Source of the DNA: Planctomycetaceae bacterium
GTDB lineage: Bacteria; Planctomycetota; Planctomycetia; Pirellulales; UBA1268
Assembly (NCBI GenBank): GCA_002862165.1
Contig: PKCL01000461.1
Location: 1-11,067 of the forward strand
Length of the DNA: 11,067 nucleotides
Direction of reading: 5' to 3'
Part shown: positions 1-5,884 of the stretch, in pieces
Numbering within the stretch: position 1 is the stretch's first letter
Layout of the letters: each line of letters opens with the position of its first letter
The notes under the pieces: generated by a model
What the model was told of the DNA's origin: nothing
The model's database searches: none
Seen by the model: the letters and a program-made list of their open reading frames with translations, nothing else
Program-made: the position numbers and the translations under genes

Positions 1-1
1 A

Positions 2-250
2 TGCCAGAAAACTCTTCGCACAATGCAGAAAGAACTCGGCGATTTCACTGACCATACTGCTGCTGCAAAAATTTTAAAACAATTTTCAAAAGAACCAATG
101 GCTGACGACATGTTATATGTAATTAACAAAATGCAAAGAGAAGAGAATACGCTGGCAAAGATTTCGCAGCACCGTTTTTCTTATTGGTGGTCTAAGAATC
201 GCTGGCAATTAATTCATAAAGGATTAAACAAGGTTTCTAAAAATGACTAA
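2..250 (+). CDS. C-terminal fragment of a CHAD-domain-like protein (5' end outside window)
   Basis: The frame is open from the first bases of the window, so this is the last 82 codons of a longer gene; the internal ATG at 23 is unlikely to be the true start. Visible is a basic, alpha-helical tail. The stretch LRTMQKELGDFTDHTAAAKIL resembles the CHAD helix pattern (LxxLQxxLGxLxDxxVAxxLL), and the Trp/Arg/Lys-rich end (FSYWW...NRW) fits the closing helices of that domain. CHAD domains are conserved helical bundles rich in basic residues that bind polyphosphate; some sit beside CYTH triphosphatases. The stop codon lies 8 bases inside the next gene, so the two are probably co-transcribed and translationally coupled. 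The family call rests on one motif and the helical pattern only, since the diagnostic N-terminal part is not in the window. Confidence 0.6.
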   Translation, partial: CQKTLRTMQKELGDFTDHTAAAKILKQFSKEPMADDMLYVINKMQREENTLAKISQHRFSYWWSKNRWQLIHKGLNKVSKND

Positions 251-1457
251 ACAAACTCCCCTGAATTCTAAGCAGAGTCCCTCTGGGAAAAAACTTGGGT
301 CAAGGATTCTTCACTCAACGGGCGCTCAACTCACCATGGGTATTAGTGCAGCAATGCTACTGTGGTTTTGTTGCCGAATCGCCCTGCCAAAAAAAAATAA
401 TTTGCAACAAAAACAGAGTGCTCTTCCTGTTGCAGATGAGGTATCAAAAACACGAACTTCTACAGTTGCGTTTAAAAAAACAAAAGTTGCGAGTAACGCA
501 GCCCCCGGAAAGTCTCCTGACGAAATGGTTTGGATTCCCGGGGGAACATTTTCAATAGGATGTCTCGATCCTCGTGGTATACCACACGGCGGTGACAAAC
601 CAATGACAGATGCTCGTCCGATTCATTCAGTTACTGTGGATGGTTTTTGGATTGATACCACGGAAGTCACAAACCAACAATTTAGTAAGTTCGTTGAGGC
701 GACTAAGTATGTAACCGTTGCAGAAATCCCACCTCGTCCCGAAGACTTTCCGGGCGCACCAGTAGAAAACCTTGTCGCTGGTTCAATCGTTTTCACACCA
801 CCAGACCGACCCGTTCCTTTGTCGAATCATCTTCAGTGGTGGGCCTATGTTCGAGGAGCGAATTGGCGTCACCCACTTGGTCCAGAGTCAACGATAGACG
901 ACAAAATGGATTATCCAGTCGTTCAAATAGCTTTCGAAGATGCTGTCGCTTACGCAAAATGGGCAGGAAAGCGACTACCAACTGAAGCTGAGTGGGAATT
1001 CGCTTCGCGAGGGGGCCTCACAGGAAATGTGTATCCGTGGGGTGATGAATTTTGTCCAGATGGGAAGTGGATGGCAAATACATGGCAGGGTCAATTCCCA
1101 AGTCAGAATACTGCCGAGGATGGCTTTGCCGGTATCGCACCGGTTCGACAATATCCTCCAAACGCGTATGGATTATTTGACGTATCTGGTAATGTCTGGG
1201 AGTGGTGCGCGGATTGGTATCGACCAGATACCTATCAAAAGCAAAAAAATGAAGAGTTACCTTCAGTTAACCCATCCGGACCAGATACGAGTTTTGATCC
1301 TCAAGAGCCAGGAATCTTAAAGCGCATCCAGCGGGGTGGGTCTTTTCTTTGCACCGAACAGTACTGCTCACGTTATATCCTTGGAACCCGTGGAAAAGGT
1401 GAGGTCTCAAGCGGATGTAATCACGTAGGGTTTCGCTGTGTTCAGAACACTCGATAA
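243..1457 (+). CDS. Membrane-anchored formylglycine-generating enzyme (sulfatase-modifying factor family)
   Basis: A 404-residue protein of the FGE/SUMF1 family, which oxidises a cysteine in the active site of type I sulfatases to formylglycine. A hydrophobic segment at about residues 30-48 with Lys/Arg before it looks like an uncleaved signal anchor, followed by a Lys/Ser/Thr-rich linker, so the catalytic domain (about 95-402) should face the periplasm. Family landmarks are MVWIPGGTFSIG (95-106), the GFWIDTTEVTNQQF block (134-147), KRLPTEAEWEFASRGG (243-258), YGLFDVSGNVWEWCADW (309-325) and the terminal RGGSFLC...YCSRY...GFRC (364-399). Cys370 and Cys375 match the two copper-binding catalytic cysteines of true FGEs (human Cys336 and Cys341), unlike many FGE-domain proteins that lack them. 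The residue after the first cysteine is Thr371, where human FGE has His337. Its sulfatase clients are not in this window. The ATG overlaps the preceding stop; no strong Shine-Dalgarno motif is seen. Confidence 0.9.
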   Translation: MTKQTPLNSKQSPSGKKLGSRILHSTGAQLTMGISAAMLLWFCCRIALPKKNNLQQKQSALPVADEVSKTRTSTVAFKKTKVASNAAPGKSPDEMVWIPGGTFSIGCLDPRGIPHGGDKPMTDARPIHSVTVDGFWIDTTEVTNQQFSKFVEATKYVTVAEIPPRPEDFPGAPVENLVAGSIVFTPPDRPVPLSNHLQWWAYVRGANWRHPLGPESTIDDKMDYPVVQIAFEDAVAYAKWAGKRLPTEAEWEFASRGGLTGNVYPWGDEFCPDGKWMANTWQGQFPSQNTAEDGFAGIAPVRQYPPNAYGLFDVSGNVWEWCADWYRPDTYQKQKNEELPSVNPSGPDTSFDPQEPGILKRIQRGGSFLCTEQYCSRYILGTRGKGEVSSGCNHVGFRCVQNTR

Positions 1458-1490
1458 CTGTTGTTTCAAACGTCGACAACCCATCTATTG

Positions 1491-3245
1491 TCATCGATGA
1501 CGTTTTTGTATTATTTCCTTAAGCTTTAATAGGGGCATGGTGTTAACCACATCTCTTGCTTCCAAACCTGCTCTTCGCGCCTGAAGTATTCCACATCGCA
1601 TCACATCAAGCCCGATAGTTGAGTGAGCATCTGTTGATATAGCGAATTTAACTTCTGCCTCTTTTGCAGCGGCAGCACAACGATCATCCAGATCAAGTCG
1701 CCACGGATTAGCATTGATCTCGAGACAGGTCCCATGTTCTGCCGCCGCATTGATAACACATTGTAAATCCACCTTATATGCCGGGCGTCGATTTATGAGA
1801 CGGCCCGTTGGATGCCCAATACAGCTCACATGCGGATTACAGACAGCATCTAGTAGACGGCCCGTAATCTGTTCCGAGGACTGCTGCTGACCATAATGCA
1901 AACTTGCAACAACCCAATCAGCATGAGAAAGTACCTCGTCAGATAAATCGAGCCCCCCCTTTTCCAGAATATCAACCTCGATTCCTTTTAAGACAATCAA
2001 GGGACTGCCTCCATCTGAGGCTAATGATTGATTTAATTGATCAATTGCCTCCCACTGTTCATAAAGCCTTGTATCATCAAGACCACGCGCCATAGTCACT
2101 CGTTTACTATGATCGGTAATAGCGATATATCTCAATCCACGAGCAATGGAGGCCGTTGCCATCTCAAGCAATGTCGCCTCGCCATCTGTGGCAGTAGTGT
2201 GCATGTGTAAATCGCCACAGATATCATCGATCGTAATCAATTTCGGAAGTTGATGATTTTCTGCAAATTCAAATTCACGATGATTTTCACGAAGTTCCGG
2301 TGGAATCCACTCAAGACCTACGGCTTTGTAAACTTCTTTTTCACTCTGACCTGCAACTATCTTTCCACCAGATTGATCGAGTTGGCTCACACCATATTCA
2401 TTAATAGAAAGACCAAGTTTTTTAGCCCGACTTCGTAGTCGAACATTATGCTCTTTTGATCCTGTAAAATATTGCCAGGCAGCACCAAAAGATTTTTTTG
2501 CAACAACACGCATATCTATCTGAATCCCACGTGGGCCACGAATGCTCGTCTTGGTATCCCCTTGAACTATTACCTGGTCTGTATGCTCCCAAGCCACAAA
2601 ATGACTCATTACCTCACTTGGCTGATTACTTTCAACAAGGATATCAATGTCACCGACTGTCTCTTTACCGCGTCGCCAACTGCCTGCAGCCTCGACTTGT
2701 TGAACTACCTTGCACTCTTTCATCCACTCAACTACGAGTTGGACAATTTGATCTGCTTCATTCCAAAGGAGTCTTGAGTTCTCTGGATTTTTTGCAAATG
2801 CTATATTTGATAGAATTGTTGACTCAGTTTTCTTGCCAAACCCTTTGAGCAGACTCACTCTGCCGTCTTGGCAGGCTTTTTCTAAATCATCCAACGACTC
2901 TAAATCAATCTCGGCCATCAGAAGTTTTACTTTCTTGGGGCCAAGTCCTGGTACTCGCATAAGGTCGAAAACAACCTGCGGCACCTCCTCTTCCAACTGC
3001 TTAAGCATTGGCAATTGGCCGCTATCTAACAGCGTTTCTAATTTCTTAGCAAGATCTTTACCGATACCGTCAAGATCCAGAAGAGATCGGTCTGGTGCAT
3101 CCCGTATTGTTGCAAGTGGCTCAACTATCCCCTGTACTAATCGAGAAGCATTTCTATACGCACGGACGCGAAATACATTACTTCCCTGATATTCCAAAAG
3201 ATCGGCCACGTGGTCAAAAATCAACGCAATCTCGGCATTTGTCAC
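1491..3245 (-). CDS. polX: DNA polymerase/3'-5' exonuclease PolX (Pol beta-type polymerase fused to PHP domain)
   Basis: A 584-residue bacterial family X DNA polymerase, close to the 570 residues of Bacillus PolX, acting in gap-filling and base-excision-type repair. Order: an N-terminal 8-kDa-like region starting VTNAEIALIFDHVADLL; helix-hairpin-helix segments around residues 57-75, 96-109 and 134-145; the nucleotidyltransferase core with GSWRRGKETVGDIDIL (Gly188-Ser189, catalytic Asp199 and Asp201, third Asp244 in QIDMRVV); a TGSKEHNVRLR block; then a C-terminal PHP phosphoesterase with a full set of likely metal ligands: HMH (347/349), TDH (377-379), Glu423, SLHYG His450, GHPTGR His478 and STDAH (537-541). 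Both active sites look intact. I chose the GTG at 3245: it matches where family members begin and leaves 8 bases after the preceding stop. Extending to the ATG at 3350 would add 35 residues without family resemblance and overlap the upstream gene by about 97 bases. No clear Shine-Dalgarno motif precedes the GTG. Confidence 0.93.
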   Translation of the reverse strand: MTNAEIALIFDHVADLLEYQGSNVFRVRAYRNASRLVQGIVEPLATIRDAPDRSLLDLDGIGKDLAKKLETLLDSGQLPMLKQLEEEVPQVVFDLMRVPGLGPKKVKLLMAEIDLESLDDLEKACQDGRVSLLKGFGKKTESTILSNIAFAKNPENSRLLWNEADQIVQLVVEWMKECKVVQQVEAAGSWRRGKETVGDIDILVESNQPSEVMSHFVAWEHTDQVIVQGDTKTSIRGPRGIQIDMRVVAKKSFGAAWQYFTGSKEHNVRLRSRAKKLGLSINEYGVSQLDQSGGKIVAGQSEKEVYKAVGLEWIPPELRENHREFEFAENHQLPKLITIDDICGDLHMHTTATDGEATLLEMATASIARGLRYIAITDHSKRVTMARGLDDTRLYEQWEAIDQLNQSLASDGGSPLIVLKGIEVDILEKGGLDLSDEVLSHADWVVASLHYGQQQSSEQITGRLLDAVCNPHVSCIGHPTGRLINRRPAYKVDLQCVINAAAEHGTCLEINANPWRLDLDDRCAAAAKEAEVKFAISTDAHSTIGLDVMRCGILQARRAGLEARDVVNTMPLLKLKEIIQKRHR

Positions 3246-3253
3246 GGTGGAAA

Positions 3254-4483
3254 CTACTGAGCGGTTGTGGGGAGTGCTGCAGTCGGATACGTCGGCTGCC
3301 ATCCCTGAGCATACGTTCCCGAGGGTACTTTCGTGAATGCGGGTTGCCAAGAATTTTGCCTATCCGATCCGTGTGGTTGATTTGTGATCCTTTGGCTGGC
3401 AGGCTTCCAAGACGTTGTGTGACCAGTCGGCTCTAAAAGCTTTGGAAATGCCCGGGTCGTTGTCGTTGGACCATTGCCCGGGAGGACTGGCATGTCGCTA
3501 TTACCCCGCAGTGGGGTGCCGTAAGAACTTCGACTATTACTCGTTGAGCTGCTTGTTGCAGGTGGTATCGGCCGTAATGATGGTGAAGGGACTATTGCAG
3601 TTGGATTTCCTGCCTGCTGCTGATTCGGCTGTCCATAACTCGTGTCTTTCGATGAATTCGGGGCAGTAAAACTTCCTGAGTTGGAATTCAAAGACTGTTG
3701 ACCAGAAGCATCTCGTGTTAATTCGGGTATCGGCTTGAGTGATGGCGCTGGTGTCAATGCAGGAACATTCATCGGCTGTAGCGGGACCGGATTTTGTTGG
3801 GTCGGTGCATAGTTGCCACTTTGAGGAACAATTTGTTGCTGATACGTACTACTAGGAGCCGATGGTGGCAAAATTGGTTGTTGAGTTGGGACCGATGGTG
3901 ACGCTGCCGTTCCCGCAGCGCCCCAAGCCTGAGGAGTTGTTTGCGCCGGTGTGGCAAAAGGGCTTGTTGCAACACCAGCAGGTCCTGGAATGCTACCTGC
4001 AACGCCAGGAGCACTAGCGCCAGGCTGAACTTGAACATACTTCGTTGTGTAGACAGCCCGATATTGAGTAACTGGGACACTCACTTGCTTTTGGACATAG
4101 TTTGTGACCTGCTCCATGCATTCAACAGCACAGCCTGTGCATGGATCAATCTCACATGAAGGTCGGTAGCATGTGACAGGTACGCATTGATATTTCGTCT
4201 GATACGTGGTCTCCGGAACATAACTTACCTGTTGAACAGGTACCATTACAGGTTGCGGGGGTGGTGCTACAACAGCAGGTGCCATAACAGCGGGTGCCAT
4301 AATGGGTGTCACCGGTGGTGGTGCCGGGACAGGTGCAACAGCATATGCTGGCACAGCTGTTTTAAAACAACCACAACCTGAAAAAAGACCCGATAGACAA
4401 CACTGGGCCCGAACGGCAGATTGATTGCTGATCGCAATTCCGATGAAAATAAATACTGTTGTTAAAATACGCGGCGAACGCAT
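3254..4483 (-). CDS. Secreted Cys-rich and Pro/Gln/Ser-rich low-complexity protein, planctomycete envelope type
   Basis: A 409-residue protein without a recognisable enzyme domain. A signal peptide is clear: MRSPRILTTVFIFIGIAIS, then likely cleavage after AVRA just before QCC. The mature protein starts with a Cys/Gly patch (CC, CGC), followed by an Ala/Pro/Val stretch with repeated PAV/APP units (about 44-80), then a Tyr/Val/Cys block (about 87-152) with six cysteines (including CEIDPCTGCAVEC) and YxTxY-like units (TTYQTKYQ, TQYRAVYTTKY). The rest is disordered Pro/Gln/Ser/Thr sequence with two copies of (A/S)PSL(K/R)PIP and a C-terminal set of three W-(K/Q)-P motifs (SWKPA, SWQPA, GWQPT). 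Cysteine-rich secreted proteins of this style are common in planctomycetes, and an envelope role is my inference. A GTG at 4486 is also possible, but the ATG at 4483 has the better Shine-Dalgarno spacing. PolX follows 8 bases downstream, so the two may share a transcript. Confidence 0.8.
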   Translation of the reverse strand: MRSPRILTTVFIFIGIAISNQSAVRAQCCLSGLFSGCGCFKTAVPAYAVAPVPAPPPVTPIMAPAVMAPAVVAPPPQPVMVPVQQVSYVPETTYQTKYQCVPVTCYRPSCEIDPCTGCAVECMEQVTNYVQKQVSVPVTQYRAVYTTKYVQVQPGASAPGVAGSIPGPAGVATSPFATPAQTTPQAWGAAGTAASPSVPTQQPILPPSAPSSTYQQQIVPQSGNYAPTQQNPVPLQPMNVPALTPAPSLKPIPELTRDASGQQSLNSNSGSFTAPNSSKDTSYGQPNQQQAGNPTAIVPSPSLRPIPPATSSSTSNSRSSYGTPLRGNSDMPVLPGNGPTTTTRAFPKLLEPTGHTTSWKPASQRITNQPHGSDRQNSWQPAFTKVPSGTYAQGWQPTYPTAALPTTAQ

Positions 4484-4487
4484 CACA

Positions 4488-4495
4488 CTCTCCTT
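4488..4495 (-). promoter_or_regulatory. Ribosome binding site of the secreted protein gene
   Basis: On the - strand this reads AAGGAGAG. The GGAGA core is 5 bases before the ATG at 4483 but only 2 before the alternative GTG at 4486, so it favours the ATG. It is one of only two strong Shine-Dalgarno matches I found in the window. Confidence 0.7.
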
Positions 4496-4598
4496 TTGTC
4501 AGGTGTGCCAGGCTGGGCAAATAACCCACTGATCCTGCCATCACTCTTAACCTAGGTTGCGTTCGTGACCCGCTACTCCATAAAAACATTGTTTTCTT

Positions 4599-4617
4599 TC
4601 GAGAATTTTCTTCTCGA
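4599..4617 (-). terminator. Perfect 7-bp hairpin downstream of the ATPase gene, possible terminator or operator
   Basis: TCGAGAA and TTCTCGA form a perfect 7-base-pair stem around a 5-base loop. It lies about 80 bases past the ATPase stop and about 115 bases before the next start on the same strand. No T-run follows on the - strand (AAGAAAACAATG), so it is not a classical intrinsic terminator; a regulator-binding site or an RNA-stabilising end are alternatives. Confidence 0.3.
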
Positions 4618-4696
4618 CCACCGTACATTCGACATCACCGTTTTGATCGTTACAAAAAGACAACTTTACCTGTATTCCACCCCTGCCATAAAAAAT

Positions 4697-5332
4697 TTAT
4701 TGCCTGTTTTTAATTTGGCGTAATGTCCTGGAATGAACTTCGTAATGGTCATAAAGTTCAAAAAAAGACTCTCTCAAGTTACCCGCGTTCCGCTTAAAAA
4801 TATCTTGGAGCATGACATTACTGAACTTAATCGTCTCCATTGAAGAACATTTGGCCATTAACCCTTGGACCAGTTCATGAAACGTTCTAAAACTTGTTTC
4901 AGTATTTACTAATACCGGCCACATGCACCACCAAGGCCTCTTATGCACGGTCACAACAACACGAACACGCCGGAAATCTGCAACCAAACAGAAGAACCAT
5001 CCAAAAAACCGAAGTATCTCTAAGCTATCAATACACACAAAGTCATGCTTTGGACTCGATTCGACAAGCAATCTTACGGCACGGACTACGTCAACCCACG
5101 AATAACAGCGGAAATAGTAAACCTCGTATCCTTGTGCTCGTGCTGCAGAACAACAATGGCTCAAAAGTGTCGATTTCCCACTGCCATGTGGTCCAGAAAT
5201 AAGTGCTCTATCATCTAATTCTTCCAAATTTTCAAGCAGAACACTTGGAGATGCATTTGTTGAGTACCAGGATATAACACCCGGTCGAGTAAAGCGTGTC
5301 GAAAACGGATTTTGAAATACTACCGAACTCAT
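4697..5332 (-). CDS. Small P-loop ATPase, third gene of the DUF3592/arrestin-like operon
   Basis: A 211-residue putative ATPase with no membrane segment I trust. Walker A is GPHGSGKST (residues 47-55) and a Walker B-like strand is HDFVCIDSLE (96-104, Asp102). A further hydrophobic strand ending in polar residues, VRVVVTVHKR (123-132), sits where a sensor-1 region would be expected. The N-terminus carries NPFSTRFTRPGVI (8-20). Near the C-terminus, FKRNAGNLRESFFELYDHYE (179-198) resembles a sensor-2-like GN(L/I)RE helix as in AAA+ or STAND-type ATPases. Together these suggest a compact ATPase switch or loader; the target is unknown. The start codon directly follows the stop of the upstream gene (TAGATG on the - strand), a classic arrangement for translational coupling, so it should work with its two upstream neighbours. 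I do not recognise a named family and give no gene symbol. Confidence 0.75.
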   Translation of the reverse strand: MSSVVFQNPFSTRFTRPGVISWYSTNASPSVLLENLEELDDRALISGPHGSGKSTLLSHCCSAARAQGYEVYYFRCYSWVDVVRAVRLLVESSPKHDFVCIDSLEILRFFGWFFCLVADFRRVRVVVTVHKRPWWCMWPVLVNTETSFRTFHELVQGLMAKCSSMETIKFSNVMLQDIFKRNAGNLRESFFELYDHYEVHSRTLRQIKNRQ

Positions 5333-5884
5333 CTAGTGCCCTACTTTTCCAGAAAGCTGTGCTAACGGTACATTTCCTAGAAAAAAAACGTGCTCTGAAA
5401 CAAAGTCCCTACCACTCCGAAAAAAAACACGCACACGAACACACCAACGAATTTTGACAATAATTCCTTCATAAGATAACGGGCTATGAGGAAGATTTAC
5501 GGCGAGGGCCCCCGTCAGATGTTCTGTGTTCACGGATTTCGGCAATGCTTTTATACCGTCTTTACGCTTATCGAGTTGTACTCGTTCAAAGAAGACCACA
5601 TCAAAATCTTCCTCACCTTTTCCCTCGGTATACCAAACAACTGATCGTTCTATGGCCGCAACGGTATGCGGATCTACACCGTCTACAACATAGTGAATCC
5701 GAAGTTGATCCGCTCCACTGTATTGAATGTTTTCATGATTAAATACAACATTGATTCTTGGATTTTGCTGAAGCTGATAAGAATCAAGCATACTTTGATC
5801 CATTCGTCTTGACTCTGTCATCGATATGATTTCTCTCGGATCTGAGTACCTATCACTTTTTCTTTCCAGTGCTTTTTGTGCCAT
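5333..5884 (-). CDS. Small cytosolic beta-rich (arrestin-like) protein, second gene of the operon
   Basis: Up to 183 residues with no signal peptide or membrane segment. The first ~40 residues are polar and look unstructured. From about residue 42 the sequence alternates in beta-strand fashion: NPRINVVFNHENIQYSG, LRIHYVVDG, ERSVVWYTEGKGEEDFDVVFFERV, then LTGALAVNLPHSPLSYEG (123-140) leading into VKIRWCVRVRVFF (143-155). The pattern 'LPxSPxSYxG...IRWxVRVR' is what arrestin/Spo0M-like beta-sandwich domains show, and it parallels the C-terminal domain of the upstream protein. Role unknown; I infer a soluble adaptor subunit. The ATG at 5884 overlaps the upstream gene by 32 bases. The ATG at 5821 (162 residues, with a GAGAGA stretch about 13 bases upstream) is an equally possible start and would leave a 31-base gap. 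The stop abuts the ATPase start. Confidence 0.7.
   Translation of the reverse strand: MAQKALERKSDRYSDPREIISMTESRRMDQSMLDSYQLQQNPRINVVFNHENIQYSGADQLRIHYVVDGVDPHTVAAIERSVVWYTEGKGEEDFDVVFFERVQLDKRKDGIKALPKSVNTEHLTGALAVNLPHSPLSYEGIIVKIRWCVRVRVFFRSGRDFVSEHVFFLGNVPLAQLSGKVGH

Larger units (their letters stand above)
4484..4696. other. Intergenic region between the ATPase gene and the secreted-protein gene
   Basis: This 213-base gap lies between two - strand genes and should hold the end of the three-gene transcript and the promoter of the secreted protein. It contains a perfect 7-base inverted repeat at 4599-4617 (listed separately), a small AAAAC/GTTTT repeat at 4583-4595, a 10-base palindrome AACCTAGGTT at 4549-4558, and the ribosome binding site at 4488-4495. 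I see no convincing -35/-10 pair and no open frame that looks coding. Confidence 0.6.

Noticed and set aside
1460..1480. GTTGT/ACAAC inverted repeat between the convergent FGE and PolX genes
   Set aside because: Only 5 bp with an 11-base loop and no T-run on either side; not supportable as a bidirectional terminator.
1490..1501. 12-base perfect palindrome GTCATCGATGAC at the PolX stop, followed on the + strand by GTTTTT
   Set aside because: A palindrome of this length is expected a few times by chance in 11 kb; as a hairpin it has only a 4-bp stem, so it is too weak to call a terminator for the FGE gene.
2472..3436. Several + strand open frames of 100 or more codons opposite polX
   Set aside because: They lie antisense to a gene with complete polymerase and PHP motifs, have no family features, and are shadows of its codon use.
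4362..4628. - strand open frame of 88 codons overlapping the start of the secreted-protein gene
   Set aside because: It covers the likely promoter and ribosome binding site of the real gene and reads the signal-peptide region out of frame.
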